From positions 1,641,856 to 1,705,855 of the forward strand of contig NZ_CP090958.1 of NCBI RefSeq assembly GCF_025787225.1: DNA of 64,000 nucleotides, read 5' to 3'. Shown here in pieces: positions 1 through 9,375 of the stretch (its first letter is position 1; each line of letters opens with the position of its first letter). The DNA comes from Saxibacter everestensis (lineage in GTDB: Bacteria; Actinomycetota; Actinomycetes; Actinomycetales; Brevibacteriaceae). The translations under genes were made by a program, and so were the position numbers. The notes beneath the pieces were generated by a model. It searched no databases and was not told where the DNA came from. It saw only the letters and a program-made list of their open reading frames with translations.

Positions 1-280
1 CGGTCACGTCGTGGCCGCCGCAGCCAGTTCCCGCGCAATGACTCGTGGATTCCGCTCCGCTGCCGGATGCCGCGGCCGAGCCGGCAGCGTGGTGGCCGGC
101 GGATCCACTATCCGGCGCCGCGGCCGGGATCCCCGGCGTCGCTACCGCCTGGTGGCCGTGCCCGCCGACCCAGACATGCATGGCCAGAACGCCGACGATC
201 AGGGCGGCGATACCAAAGAGCCAGGCGACCGGAGCCAGCACGTCGCGCGGGCGCTGCCTACCGGAGAAAGCGGCTTGCAT
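1..280 (-). CDS. DUF6153-like small membrane protein, truncated by window edge
   Basis: A partial gene that leaves the window at base 1. It opens with ATG at 278-280 behind an AGGAGGAATCAGGAG-like ribosome binding site and stays open for 93 codons. The translation has a short basic start, one hydrophobic segment at about residues 15-38, then a His/Gly/Ala-rich stretch with Cys residues (SHCAGTGCGGH). That layout resembles the short DUF6153 family, often found beside copper genes. It follows the copper ATPase by 50 bp on the same strand, so it is probably co-transcribed and may bind metal outside the membrane. The family call rests on pattern only. Confidence 0.55.
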   Translation of the reverse strand, partial: MQAAFSGRQRPRDVLAPVAWLFGIAALIVGVLAMHVWVGGHGHQAVATPGIPAAAPDSGSAGHHAAGSAAASGSGAESTSHCAGTGCGGHDVT

Positions 281-330
281 CTCCTGATTCCTCCCTCTGC
301 CTCGACTCGTCTTCCAGCCTGAAATCCCCG

Positions 331-2526
331 CTAGGCGGGAACCTGTTCGCGCTGCACTGGAGCCGAACTCAGAACTGCCTGCGTGCTGGCCTCTGGGCGC
401 AGGTCCAACCTGCGGAGCAATTGGGCGTTGAGCGCCACGACGACGGTGGAAACCGACATCAGCATGGCGCCGACAGCCATCGGAAGGACGAAGCCGACTG
501 GCGCGAGGATGCCTGCTGCCAGTGGCACTGACAGCAGGTTGTAGCCGGCTGCCCACCACAGATTCTGCTTCATCTTCCGGTAGCTCGCCCGGGACAGCTC
601 GATGACTGACAGCACGGACCGCGGGTCATCGCTGGCCAGAATTACCTCGGCCGACGCAATGGCCACGTCCGTGCCTGCGCCAATTGCCAGGCCGACATCG
701 GCCTGCGCGAGGGCCGGCGCGTCATTGACACCGTCGCCGACCATGACCACCCTGCGCCCCTGCTGCTGCAACTCGGCAACTTTCTCACCTTTGTCGGCCG
801 GTTTGACGCCGGCGAATACCTGGTCGATACCAAGGTCACTGGCCACGGACTGAGCAACGGCTTCCGCGTCCCCGGTGATCATCACCACCCGAATATTCAG
901 GGCGTGCAGCGCCTCCACTGCCTGTCGTGATTCTTCCCGTACCTCGTCCGCCAGCCCGATCGCCCCGATGACCGTTGAATCAGCGAGAACGTGAAGGATT
1001 ATCTCGCCCTCGGCGCGCCAGGCTTCGACTAACGGCAGTTCGTCGGCCCCGCTGGCATCCAGCATGCCGGGACCACCGACACTGATCCTCGCTCCCTCGA
1101 CGGTCGCGGACACTCCTACCGCGGTTGAGGCCTTGAAGCCGGTCGCCTTCGGCACCGTTATGCCGCGGCGGTGCGCGGCTGCCACGATGGCGCGTGCCAG
1201 CGGATGCTCGCTATCGGCTTCCGCGGCGGCGGCCAGGGCCAATACCTCGTCATCGTGGTGTTGCTGTACCGACGCAACCCGCGTCACTGCAGGCTCTCCC
1301 TTGGTCAAGGTTCCGGTCTTGTCGAAGAGAACGGTGTCGATTCGGCGCATGGTTTCCAGCGCCATCCGGTCCTTGATCAGCACGCCACCCTTGGCGGCGC
1401 GTTCGGTGGCGATGGAAACCACCAGCGGGATTGCCAGCCCGAGGGCGTGCGGGCAGGCGATCACCAGCACAGTGATTGTTCGGATCAGCGCATCCTCGGG
1501 AACACCGAGCAACGACCAGGTAGCGAAAGTGATGACTGCCGCAACGAGGGCAAACCAGAAGAGCCACGCTGCCGCCTTGTCGGCCAGCCGCTGAGCGTGC
1601 GTTGAGGAGCTCTGCGCCGCCATCACCAGGCGCTGGATACCCGCCAGCGCCGTGTCGTCTCCGATGGCTGTGACTTGCACCCGAATCGCGGTATCCGTAG
1701 CCACCGTTCCGGCGACGACATTGTCACCCGGCTGTCGGCGCACCGGCTGAGATTCCCCGGTGATCATTGATTCGTCTACATCGGCGGTCCCATCGATTAC
1801 GGTGCCATCGGCCGGAATGCGTCCACCGGGCCGAACAATCACCACATCGCTGACTACGAGGGCGGACGGAGGGACCGTCGTTACCGAGTCGCCATCGATC
1901 CGTTCTGCCTCGTCCGGCAGAAGCGCAGCCAGTGACTCCAATGCGGAAGAGGTTTGCGCCAGGGAACGCATCTCGATCCAGTGACCCAAAAGCATGATGA
2001 CGACCAGGAGCGCCAGTTCCCACCAGAAGTCCAGATGGTGGGCGATGACTCCCAGGCTCGCGCCCCACGACGCGAAGAATGCGACGGTGATCGCCAGACC
2101 GATAAGCAACATCATCCCGGGCTTCAACGCCCTGATTTCACTTACCGCACCGGTCAGGAAGGGCTTACCGCCCCAGACATACATCACGGTGCCCAGCACC
2201 GGCGAAACCCAGGCGATGCCGGGAACGTCAGGCAGCGAGTAGCCGAGAATCCCGGCAAACATCTCGCTGAGCAGCACGGTTGGAATCGAAATGGCCAACA
2301 TGATCCAGAACAGCCGGCGAAACTGTCCGACGTGATCGCCGTGACCCGCATGTCCCCCATGCCCGGCGTGATCCTCGTGGCTGTGACCTACTCCCCCGGC
2401 GGGGTGCTGGTGGTCGGCGTGACCGGCCTGGTCGGCGTGGCCCGGATGATCCCCAGAGGATGCCTGACCAGCGTGTGCCAGTTCCCGGGCGCCATGCCCG
2501 CTGTGATCGTGATGAGAATCGCTCAT
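331..2526 (-). CDS. copB: CopB-type heavy-metal (copper) translocating P-type ATPase
   Basis: A 731-residue P1B-type ATPase that exports copper ions across the plasma membrane. The first 65 residues carry 17 His and replace the usual CxxC domain. Visible motifs are TGES at 256-259, the CPH intramembrane metal motif at 358-360 (typical of the CopB/P1B-3 group), DKTGTLT at 402-408, an HP motif (SEHPLARA) and GDGVNDAP near the C-terminus. An in-frame ATG lies 36 bp further upstream, but it falls beyond a CsoR-like operator and the likely -10 box, so the ATG at 2526 is preferred. The mRNA would then be almost leaderless. It leads a copper operon with the DUF6153-like gene. Silver transport is possible too. 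Confidence 0.92.
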   Translation of the reverse strand: MSDSHHDHSGHGARELAHAGQASSGDHPGHADQAGHADHQHPAGGVGHSHEDHAGHGGHAGHGDHVGQFRRLFWIMLAISIPTVLLSEMFAGILGYSLPDVPGIAWVSPVLGTVMYVWGGKPFLTGAVSEIRALKPGMMLLIGLAITVAFFASWGASLGVIAHHLDFWWELALLVVIMLLGHWIEMRSLAQTSSALESLAALLPDEAERIDGDSVTTVPPSALVVSDVVIVRPGGRIPADGTVIDGTADVDESMITGESQPVRRQPGDNVVAGTVATDTAIRVQVTAIGDDTALAGIQRLVMAAQSSSTHAQRLADKAAAWLFWFALVAAVITFATWSLLGVPEDALIRTITVLVIACPHALGLAIPLVVSIATERAAKGGVLIKDRMALETMRRIDTVLFDKTGTLTKGEPAVTRVASVQQHHDDEVLALAAAAEADSEHPLARAIVAAAHRRGITVPKATGFKASTAVGVSATVEGARISVGGPGMLDASGADELPLVEAWRAEGEIILHVLADSTVIGAIGLADEVREESRQAVEALHALNIRVVMITGDAEAVAQSVASDLGIDQVFAGVKPADKGEKVAELQQQGRRVVMVGDGVNDAPALAQADVGLAIGAGTDVAIASAEVILASDDPRSVLSVIELSRASYRKMKQNLWWAAGYNLLSVPLAAGILAPVGFVLPMAVGAMLMSVSTVVVALNAQLLRRLDLRPEASTQAVLSSAPVQREQVPA

Positions 2527-2538
2527 GGTCAAGAAGTT

Positions 2539-2555
2539 ATACCCCACGGGGGTAT
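2539..2555 (-). promoter_or_regulatory. CsoR-like copper operator overlapping the copB promoter
   Basis: A perfect inverted repeat, ATACCCC-CGT-GGGGTAT read on the minus strand, with 7-bp arms and a 3-bp spacer. It sits between a TTGACT -35-like element and a TATAAC -10-like element just upstream of copB. CsoR/RicR operators in actinobacteria and firmicutes share this TACCCC...GGGGTA core. Binding would occlude RNA polymerase until Cu(I) releases the repressor. The regulator gene is not in this window. Confidence 0.75.
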
Positions 2556-2729
2556 TAGTCAAGAGGTCGACCGCGGGAATATTTGGCGGCGAAGATCGGG
2601 ATGACGAAGGGCCCTTCCTAATGCATGGGCTTGACGAACTTTGGGGCTTAGTGGTTGTGCTAGCGAGTACGGAACGCTGGTTCCATTGCTAGGCACTCGG
2701 CAGAGCACCCGACGAAGGTGGACAGTAGG

Positions 2730-3524
2730 TCAGGATACGTCGGGTTTGGCTGCGGAAGCCCAGGCGGACCGTACGCGGGTGAGAGCTTCTCCCGAAGACA
2801 CGGTAAGTCGGGTCTGATGTGCCAGCGCCAACTCCCACTCGCCCTCAGTGGGTGGCGTCTTAAGTACCCAGCGCGGCAACGACGCGCCGAACTGGCCGTG
2901 CTTGCGAAACAGCTCAAATGCCGCTGACGTGATCAGGCTTCGTTCACTCAGCGCCCACAGATCGTAAAGGTCGCGGGCTGCGCGACGATCAATCCAGGCT
3001 GAAAGTTTAGCCGCAGCAAACGCATCAGAGGTCGGGACGCGCAAGTTAATCGAAGGCACGTCTGAATATCTTTGTTCAATGCTCGTTATCTGGCTTGGCC
3101 AGTCGGGATATCCCTTCGAGTGAAGAAGCTGAATACGTACTGACAGCCTGCCTCCCGCCGTTATGATCGATGGCTCTGACCCCTTCGTCAAGCCAAGGGC
3201 AGGTTGCCAGGTGACCTGGCCATGACTGCGGGCCAACTGCCGTGCTACTCCATTTTCGATCTTCTGTGCGACTATCTTGCGGTCTGTGATGGCAATCAAG
3301 TCGATGTCTTCACTAAGTCGTGCGTCGGCCAAATAGGTCCGCGAGAGCGCCGTCCCTCCGAAGAATATGACGTCGCTGGCAACAGACGCCGCTATCGCCG
3401 CCAGCAGATGTGAGATCAAATGATCACGCTGCGCCTGGTCCATCGAGACACCGAAGCCTTGGGCAACGGCTTCCAGTTCGCTGAGCAGTGGACTGGAAGC
3501 CGGCCTGACACTGCGCGGCGTCAT
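2730..3524 (-). CDS. AbiEii/AbiGii-family nucleotidyltransferase toxin
   Basis: A 264-residue toxin candidate of the AbiEii (DUF1814) nucleotidyltransferase family, which in characterised type IV systems transfers nucleotides to block growth, classically as phage abortive infection. The catalytic signature is visible: GGTALSR at 56-62 followed by SEDID at 71-75. The start at 3524 gives a 4-bp ATGA overlap with the upstream antitoxin; a longer reading from 3602 would run 26 codons into that gene. GC content looks lower than in neighbouring genes, consistent with horizontal acquisition. The phage-defence role is inferred from the family. Confidence 0.85.
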   Translation of the reverse strand: MTPRSVRPASSPLLSELEAVAQGFGVSMDQAQRDHLISHLLAAIAASVASDVIFFGGTALSRTYLADARLSEDIDLIAITDRKIVAQKIENGVARQLARSHGQVTWQPALGLTKGSEPSIITAGGRLSVRIQLLHSKGYPDWPSQITSIEQRYSDVPSINLRVPTSDAFAAAKLSAWIDRRAARDLYDLWALSERSLITSAAFELFRKHGQFGASLPRWVLKTPPTEGEWELALAHQTRLTVSSGEALTRVRSAWASAAKPDVS

Positions 3525-4132
3525 TGATACTCCCTCAGGCGCTCGAGTGTGGCCTTCATCCATTGAGCATCCGCGATTTCCGTCATTCTCTCCACGTCGC
3601 ATCTGGGTAGGAGTGCTCGGATCGCTTCATCCGTCAACGTAGTGTCCGGGCCCCTCTTTGCCAGATCCAAGACGGTTTGCTCTGGCGTTGTCGCCAAGGC
3701 CGGACCGAGGTCGGTTTCGATAAGTATGGCGTCGAGCGCAGCAACATCTCTCTTGGCAAACCGCACCTCCCCTGGTCGATCCGCTAAACGAATCGAACGG
3801 TGTTGTGCGGGAGTGGCGACCCATGCTGTTGCGACTGCCCTCGGCAAGGCGCGGTGCATCCTCGCAGCACTCAAGCCCTCCAGGATGGGCACGCGCTCGC
3901 CGTGAATTGCCGTAGCGATGCCCACTGCCGCCGCCTCTATCGAGGGCTGCCAGGTTTCCGGATCATATTGAGCGGGCACAGCACAGTAGTATCCGTGCGC
4001 CAATCGGTGCAATAACCCTAGCTTTTGTAGCCGCCGAACATCCCTGGCAGGATTCGCGTAGAGGGAAGCAAGGTCGCGTGCCTTGATGGTGCCGAGCGGC
4101 TGACGAGCGACGAACTGAGTGACAGCACGCAT
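3521..4132 (-). CDS. AbiEi-family antitoxin / transcriptional repressor
   Basis: A 203-residue partner of the AbiEii toxin. The N-terminal region (about residues 5-60, FVARQPLGTIKARDLASLYA through RLAHGYYCAVP) looks like the winged-helix/AbiEi_4 domain that binds DNA. The remainder resembles the AbiEi C-terminal domain with a TTPEQTVLDLAKR segment. The start at 4132 is preferred over the ATG at 4162 because GGAGGA lies 8 bases upstream. It overlaps the toxin by 4 bp, the usual antitoxin-first order. A matching inverted repeat upstream fits the negative autoregulation known for AbiEi proteins. Confidence 0.82.
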   Translation of the reverse strand: MRAVTQFVARQPLGTIKARDLASLYANPARDVRRLQKLGLLHRLAHGYYCAVPAQYDPETWQPSIEAAAVGIATAIHGERVPILEGLSAARMHRALPRAVATAWVATPAQHRSIRLADRPGEVRFAKRDVAALDAILIETDLGPALATTPEQTVLDLAKRGPDTTLTDEAIRALLPRCDVERMTEIADAQWMKATLERLREYQ

Positions 4133-4153
4133 GGGTGCTTTCCTCCGGCCATG

Positions 4154-4194
4154 TGTATGCAACTACGATCTCATTAGGTAATTTTATGCATACA
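4154..4194. promoter_or_regulatory. inverted repeat upstream of the AbiE operon (candidate antitoxin operator)
   Basis: TGTATGCA at 4154-4161 and its exact reverse complement TGCATACA at 4187-4194, with arm centres 33 bp apart, lie just upstream of the antitoxin start. AbiEi antitoxins repress their own operons by binding paired inverted repeats upstream, so this is the natural candidate site. The intervening AT-rich stretch would hold the promoter. Confidence 0.55.
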
Positions 4195-4236
4195 AACTGC
4201 GTCGTCGGCAAGGTCACGATCCCGAAACGGCAAAGG

Positions 4237-4267
4237 ACAGGGCCCCAGCCATTGGCTGGGGCCCTGT
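4237..4267. terminator. perfect 14-bp hairpin between tRNA-Leu and the AbiE operon
   Basis: ACAGGGCCCCAGCC, a 3-base loop ATT, then the exact complement. It is very stable but lacks a T-run on either side. It may be a second, insulating terminator behind the tRNA terminator, or a standalone palindromic element. Confidence 0.45.
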
Positions 4268-4320
4268 CGCACTGTCTCAACACAGTACCCGCGGGTTGAA
4301 TCAACCCGGGTCTTAAACGG

Positions 4321-4344
4321 AAAAGCCTCGGATATTTCCGAGGC
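4321..4344 (-). terminator. intrinsic terminator downstream of tRNA-Leu
   Basis: Read on the minus strand: GCCTCGGA, loop AATA, TCCGAGGC, then TTTT. The perfect 8-bp stem with a T-run sits 55 bp past the tRNA 3' end, so it ends the tRNA transcript. Confidence 0.8.
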
Positions 4345-4398
4345 CATTCCAGATTCTGCGCCGGTTACGGTTCACCTGAACTGCGTAACCGACCGTGG

Positions 4399-4484
4399 TG
4401 TCCGAGGGGGGACTTGAACCCCCACGCCCTAATACGGGCACTAGCACCTCAAGCTAGCGCGTCTGCCATTTCCGCCACCCGGAC
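4399..4484 (-). tRNA. tRNA-Leu (anticodon GAG)
   Basis: An 86-nt class II tRNA. The acceptor arm GTCCGGG pairs with CTCGGAC (one G-U), and the discriminator is A. The D arm reads GGCGGAAATGGCAGACGC. The anticodon stem CTAGC/GCTAG encloses the loop TTGAGGT, giving anticodon GAG. There is a long variable arm (TGCCCGTATTAGGGCGT), and the T arm GGGGGTTCAAGTCCCCC is intact. No CCA is encoded. The AbiE pair and copper genes lie just downstream of this tRNA, a common integration neighbourhood, though I found no duplicated tRNA end. Confidence 0.95.
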
Positions 4485-4635
4485 AAAACACTCTCCGGAC
4501 ACCTGAAACGGCGTACCGGAGCGACATTTACTCTAACAGAAGCTTACTGCAGATACACAATTGGACGCACGCCACACGGTCGCCCTGGCCGCACCGGTAC
4601 GGTGAAACAACGCACACCGTCTTTCGAGGAGAAGT

Positions 4636-5979
4636 ATGAACGTGTCTGACCCTTATGCACCCTCAGACTCGGCGCAGCCGGAATCGGCCGCCGAACGTGA
4701 AGTAGTCCGGATCTGCCAGGACCTGATCCGGATAGACACCTCGAACTTCGGGGATGACTCCGGGCCCGGCGAGCGGAAGGCGGCCGAATACATCGGCGAC
4801 CTGTTCGATGAGGTGGGCCTCGAAAGCACCGTACTTGAATCCGTCCCGGGACGTACCAGCATTTTCACCCGGATTCCGGGCACTGATCCATCGGCTCCGG
4901 CTCTCGTCGTACACGGCCACACCGATGTCGTCCCCGCCGATGCCTCCGAGTGGAGCGTTGACCCGTTCTCCGCCGAGGAGAAGGACGGCCTGATCTGGGG
5001 CCGGGGCGCGGTTGACATGAAGGACATGGACGCGATGATCCTCGCCAATGTCCGCGAGTTGGCCCGCTCGGGCGTCAAGCCCCGGCGTGACCTGATCATC
5101 GCCTTCTTCGCCGACGAGGAGGCCGGCGGAAAAATGGGAGCTCAGTGGGCGGTTCGCAATCATCCTGAGCTCTTCGACGGCGCCACGGAAGCGGTCTCCG
5201 AAGTCGGCGGCTATTCGGTCGACCTGCGCGGCCAGCGGACGTATCTCGTGCAGACAGCCGAAAAGGGCATCGCCTGGATCAAGCTGATCGCCCGTGGCTC
5301 AGCCGGACACGGCTCGCAGATCAACGACGATAACCCGGTCACCAGGCTCGCCGCAGCGGTCGGCCGGATCGGAGCCTATAAGTGGCCCCGCGAAATCACG
5401 CCCGCTGTCCGCGAACTGCTCGAAGGCGTTGCGGAGATCACCGGCCTGGAATTCACCCCGGAAACCACCGACGATCTGCTGAACGAGCTCGGTTCGGTCG
5501 CCCGGTTCGTCGGCGCCACGCTGCAGAATACGTCAAACCCGACACTGCTCAAGGCCGGATACAAGCACAACGTCATCCCCGGCGCCGCCGAAGCCCTGAT
5601 CGATTGCCGCACCCTCCCGGGCCAGGACGAGCACGTTCTCGACACGATCCGCGAGCTGGCCGGCGCGCAGATCGACATCGAGATGCTGCACCAGGACGTC
5701 GCACTGGAAACCGACTTCTCCGGGGCGCTGGTCGACAACATGGTCAGCTCCCTGCTCGCGGAAGATCCGGGGGCAAAGGTGCTTCCGTACAACCTCTCAG
5801 GCGGAACCGACAACAAGTCGCTCAGCAAGCTGGGTATCACCGGTTATGGATTCGCGCCGCTCAAGCTCTCAAACGACCTCGATTTCCCGGCGATGTTCCA
5901 CGGAGTCGACGAGCGTGTGCCGGTCGATGCGCTGAAGTTCGGCACCCGGGTGCTGAACCGCTTCCTGTTGGGCGCCTGA
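4636..5979 (+). CDS. M20/M25/M40-family metallopeptidase (dipeptidase / ArgE-DapE-like)
   Basis: A 447-residue cytosolic zinc hydrolase of the ArgE/DapE/CPG2 superfamily, which cleaves amide bonds of small peptides or N-acyl amino acids. Metal-ligand and catalytic motifs are visible: VVHGHTDVVP (His95, Asp97), WGRGAVDMKD (Asp127) and FFADEEAGG (Glu161/Glu162). The RBS GAGGAGAAG precedes the ATG. The middle section (about 195-320) is the dimerisation lid. The exact substrate cannot be told. It stands alone on the plus strand between a tRNA and convergent metE. Its 3' end is duplicated just downstream (see the repeat at 5970-6015). Confidence 0.85.
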   Translation: MNVSDPYAPSDSAQPESAAEREVVRICQDLIRIDTSNFGDDSGPGERKAAEYIGDLFDEVGLESTVLESVPGRTSIFTRIPGTDPSAPALVVHGHTDVVPADASEWSVDPFSAEEKDGLIWGRGAVDMKDMDAMILANVRELARSGVKPRRDLIIAFFADEEAGGKMGAQWAVRNHPELFDGATEAVSEVGGYSVDLRGQRTYLVQTAEKGIAWIKLIARGSAGHGSQINDDNPVTRLAAAVGRIGAYKWPREITPAVRELLEGVAEITGLEFTPETTDDLLNELGSVARFVGATLQNTSNPTLLKAGYKHNVIPGAAEALIDCRTLPGQDEHVLDTIRELAGAQIDIEMLHQDVALETDFSGALVDNMVSSLLAEDPGAKVLPYNLSGGTDNKSLSKLGITGYGFAPLKLSNDLDFPAMFHGVDERVPVDALKFGTRVLNRFLLGA

Positions 5980-6015
5980 GCCCGGCGAGCCACTGGGCGC
6001 CTGAGCCCGGCAAGC
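5970..6015. repeat. tandem duplication of the M20 peptidase stop-codon segment
   Basis: A 21-bp segment around the stop codon (GGGCGCCTGAGCCCGGCGAG plus C) at 5970-5990 recurs at 5995-6015 with one mismatch, period 25 bp. The TGA of the gene (5977-5979) is therefore copied at 6002-6004. Confidence 0.85.
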
Positions 6016-6020
6016 GACAG

Positions 6021-6055
6021 CAGGCGACGACGGCCGCTAGGTCCGTCGTCGCCTG
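6021..6055. terminator. terminator between the M20 peptidase and metE
   Basis: CAGGCGACGACGG, a 9-base loop, then CCGTCGTCGCCTG: a perfect 13-bp stem followed by TTTC on the plus strand. It lies between two convergent genes and probably serves the peptidase transcript, perhaps both. Confidence 0.8.
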
Positions 6056-6076
6056 TTTCGGTTCGCAGCCCGGCTA

Positions 6077-8413
6077 TCAGACGTTGACCAATGCCTCCCG
6101 CCTGCGCAGGGCGGCGGCGGTGAGGTTCTTCAGCGACTGCTCCACCTCCGCGTACCCCCGGGTCTTCAATCCGCAGTCCGGGTTGACCCAGAGCTGATTC
6201 GTGTTCACGTGCCGCAGCGCCGTGGTCAGCAGCCCGTCGATCTCCTCGGTCGTCGGAACCCGCGGTGAGTGGATGTCATAAACTCCCGGGCCGATGCCGC
6301 GGGCAAAGCCCGAACCATCGATATCCGCCAGGATCTCCATCCTGGACCGGGCCGCCTCGATGCTGGTGACATCGGCGTTCAAGCCGTCGATAGCCTCCAG
6401 CACCTCACCGAACTCCGAGTAGCAGAGATGGGTATGAATCTGGGTGACATCCTGCACCCCTGACGTCGCCAGACGGAACGACTTCACCGACCACTCCAGA
6501 TAACCGGCCTGATCCGCAACTCGCAGCGGCAACAGCTCTCGGAGCGCTGGCTCGTCGACCTGGATGATTCCTATCCCGGCGACCTGCAGGTCCGCGACCT
6601 CGTCCCGCAGCGCAAGTGCCACCTGATTGGCGGTCTCCCCCAGCGGCTGGTCATCCCGCACGAACGACCAGGCCAGGATTGTCACCGGACCGGTGAGCAT
6701 TCCCTTGACCGGCTTCGCGGTCAGTGATTGCGCATAGCGTGCCCATGGCACCGTTATCGGCCGCTCCCGGCTGACATCCCCGAACAGGATCGGCGGACGC
6801 GTGCAGCGGCTGCCGTAGGACTGGACCCAGCCGTGCTCGGTCGTCGCGAAGCCCTCGAGGTTCTCCGCGAAGTACTGCACCATGTCATTGCGCTCCGGCT
6901 CGCCATGCACCAGTACATCGAGACCGATTTCGGTCTGCAGGTCGATGACGCGTCGGATCTCCCGCCGCATTGCCTCCTCATACTCGGCTTCGCTGATTAC
7001 TTCCTTGCGGAACTCCGATCGGGCCCGCCGCACCTCGGACGTCTGCGGGAAGGATCCGATAGTCGTGGTCGGCAGTGTGGGCAGGTTCAGCGCCTCGGCT
7101 TGCGCGGCGCTGCGCCTGGCGAACGACGACCGGTTGAAATCATCTTCGTTCAGCGCTGCGGCACGCTGCCGTACGGCATCCGCCCGGACCAGCTCTGATT
7201 CCGAACGGGAAGCTATTGCCCTGGTGGCGGCCTCGAATTCGTCGCTGACGGCCTCGCGGCCGTCCCTCAGCGCGGTGGCTAGGGTGACGACCTCCGAAGT
7301 TTTCTGATCGGCGAAGGCGAGCCAGGATGCCAACTCTGGCGAAAGCAGCGTTTCGTCCTCAAGGTTGTGCGGCACGTGCAGCAGCGAGGTCGACGTCGAT
7401 ACCGATACCGCGGTGCCGAGTTCGGCCACGGACGCAATGGACTTCGCGGCCGCCGCGAGGTCTGTGCGCCACACGTTATGCCCGTCAACGACGCCTGCGA
7501 TCAATGTCTTGCCTGCCAGTGCCGCCCGAGTATCGGCATCGACGCGCGGAACACCGCCGCGGACCAGGTCAAGTGCCAGGGCTTCCACCTTTGATGCCGC
7601 GAGCGCAGGCAGGGCATCATTCAGGTCACCGTACGGGGCGGCGACAACTATTGATGGCCGGGCGGCACCGTCGCCGAGCATCGCGTACGCCTCCCGGGCG
7701 GCCTGCGCGACCTCCTCAGCCGAAACGGTTGAATAGTCGGCAACCAGGCCGGGCTCATCGAGCTGAACCCACTCGGTGCCGGCGTCGGCGAGCCGGCGCA
7801 ACAGCTCGGCGTAGACCGGCAACAGGTCGTGCAGCCGGCTCAGCGGCCGGAAACCTTCGGGCGACTCATCGCTGGGCTTGCTGAGCAGCAGGAAGGTCAC
7901 CGGACCGACCAGGACCGGCCGGGTGCGGTAGCCGGCATCGAGTGCTTCACGGAACTCCCGGACACTCCGGTCCGAGCCGACGGCGAAGTCGGTTTCCGGG
8001 CCGATTTCCGGAACGAGGTAGTGGTAGTTGGAATCGAACCATTTGGTCATTTCCAGTGGCGGAAGCTCGCCCTCACCACGTGCGATTGTGAAGTAGCCGT
8101 CCAGGTCCACTCCCCCATCGGCATTCACCAGGTGGGAGAACCGGCGCGGAATCGCACCAACCGCGACGGCGGCATCGAGTACCTGGTCGTAGTACGAGAA
8201 CGAGCCGGGAATCGATGAGTCAGTCGAATTCAACCCGAGTTCGCTCAGCCGGGCGACGGTCTGCCGACGTAGACCGGCCGCCGTCTCTTCCAACTGCTCG
8301 CTCGATGTGTTCCCGGCCCAGAAGCTCTCGACCGCCTTCTTCAACTCGCGCCGGGGCCCGATTCGCGGATAGCCGAGAATAGTGGCGGCTGGAAACTGGT
8401 TGTTCGTCGTCAT
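6077..8413 (-). CDS. metE: cobalamin-independent methionine synthase
   Basis: 5-methyltetrahydropteroyltriglutamate-homocysteine methyltransferase, 778 residues, the normal length. It makes methionine by moving the methyl group from methyl-THF polyglutamate to homocysteine without B12. The N-terminal barrel begins with [18 protein letters not shown]. The C-terminal catalytic barrel shows the zinc ligands His662 and Cys664 ([10 protein letters not shown]) and Cys747 ([11 protein letters not shown]). It is the second gene of a metF-metE operon, 38 bp after metF, so methyl donor production and use are coupled. Confidence 0.97.
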   Translation of the reverse strand: MTTNNQFPAATILGYPRIGPRRELKKAVESFWAGNTSSEQLEETAAGLRRQTVARLSELGLNSTDSSIPGSFSYYDQVLDAAVAVGAIPRRFSHLVNADGGVDLDGYFTIARGEGELPPLEMTKWFDSNYHYLVPEIGPETDFAVGSDRSVREFREALDAGYRTRPVLVGPVTFLLLSKPSDESPEGFRPLSRLHDLLPVYAELLRRLADAGTEWVQLDEPGLVADYSTVSAEEVAQAAREAYAMLGDGAARPSIVVAAPYGDLNDALPALAASKVEALALDLVRGGVPRVDADTRAALAGKTLIAGVVDGHNVWRTDLAAAAKSIASVAELGTAVSVSTSTSLLHVPHNLEDETLLSPELASWLAFADQKTSEVVTLATALRDGREAVSDEFEAATRAIASRSESELVRADAVRQRAAALNEDDFNRSSFARRSAAQAEALNLPTLPTTTIGSFPQTSEVRRARSEFRKEVISEAEYEEAMRREIRRVIDLQTEIGLDVLVHGEPERNDMVQYFAENLEGFATTEHGWVQSYGSRCTRPPILFGDVSRERPITVPWARYAQSLTAKPVKGMLTGPVTILAWSFVRDDQPLGETANQVALALRDEVADLQVAGIGIIQVDEPALRELLPLRVADQAGYLEWSVKSFRLATSGVQDVTQIHTHLCYSEFGEVLEAIDGLNADVTSIEAARSRMEILADIDGSGFARGIGPGVYDIHSPRVPTTEEIDGLLTTALRHVNTNQLWVNPDCGLKTRGYAEVEQSLKNLTAAALRRREALVNV

Positions 8414-8451
8414 GGTCGATATTCCTTCGTTGTGGCTGGATGCGGAACGGT

Positions 8452-9375
8452 TCAGGCGAGTGCCGGCTCGGCGCGCCGGGACGGTCGCGGCAACTCAAGA
8501 TCGTCAAGGACCGCCAGGGCGGAGACGTGGTGATTGAATGTGTAGAGATGGAGGCCTGGTGCGCCGGCTTCAAGGGTGGCCCTGATCAGGTCTACGGTTG
8601 CAGCGACGCCAATTCTGAGCCTCTCGCTCTGGGACGTCGCGGCATCCAACCTGGCTTGCAGCCCGGTAGGCGGATTCACCCCGGCCAGCTCGCTGAGCTT
8701 CCCGATCCGCCGCGCATTGGTCAGCGGCATCACGCCGGGGATGATCGGGATAGTCACACCCGCCCGTCGTGCCTCGGCCACCAGGTCAACGTATTGGCCT
8801 GGGTGAAAGAACACCTGGGTGATCGCGAAATCCGCGCCGGCCTGCTGCTTGGCCAGGAGCACCTCGACATCGTGACTATGCGTCGGCGATTCCGGGTGCT
8901 TGGTCGGATATGCGGCAACTCCGACCGAGACCCTGCCGCCGGCGAGCCGGGCCGTGCGCTGGTTCTCGACGTCCCTGATCAACTGCACCAGTTCGGTGGC
9001 GTATCGCAGACCGTCATCCGGCGGCCAGCTGGCGTCTGCTGGTATATCGCCGCGCAGCGCCAGGATCCCCCGGACACCGACGTCGAGCAGTTCATCGACG
9101 ATGCCGCGCAACCGCCCCGTCGGAGTGCCGACGCAGGTCAGATGGGCAAGCGGCCGGATAGTCGTTTCCCGCAGCAGCCGGCTCAACAGCTCGAAGGCCG
9201 AGTCCTGATTACTGCCGTTGGCGCCGTACGTGACAGCGACATAGTCCGGCGAGGTGTCTTCGAGGTGTGAGATCGTCGTGGCGAGGTTTGCCGCAGCCTC
9301 GGCGGACCGCGGCGGGTGCAGCTCATAGGACAATGCGACGGGATTAGTTGTAGGTGCAGGAGCATGGATCAGCAT
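8452..9375 (-). CDS. metF: 5,10-methylenetetrahydrofolate reductase
   Basis: A 307-residue flavoprotein that reduces methylene-THF to methyl-THF for MetE. Motifs include [18 protein letters not shown] at the start, [12 protein letters not shown] and the [16 protein letters not shown] strand of the (beta/alpha)8 barrel. The ATG at 9375 is chosen over the longer reading from 9471 because GAAGGA lies 7 bases upstream and family homology begins there. Together with metE it forms one operon. Confidence 0.95.
   Translation of the reverse strand: MLIHAPAPTTNPVALSYELHPPRSAEAAANLATTISHLEDTSPDYVAVTYGANGSNQDSAFELLSRLLRETTIRPLAHLTCVGTPTGRLRGIVDELLDVGVRGILALRGDIPADASWPPDDGLRYATELVQLIRDVENQRTARLAGGRVSVGVAAYPTKHPESPTHSHDVEVLLAKQQAGADFAITQVFFHPGQYVDLVAEARRAGVTIPIIPGVMPLTNARRIGKLSELAGVNPPTGLQARLDAATSQSERLRIGVAATVDLIRATLEAGAPGLHLYTFNHHVSALAVLDDLELPRPSRRAEPALA

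Noticed and set aside
1064-1594. Long plus-strand open frame opposite copB
   Set aside because: It is an antisense shadow of a well-supported P-type ATPase; its composition follows the complementary codons.
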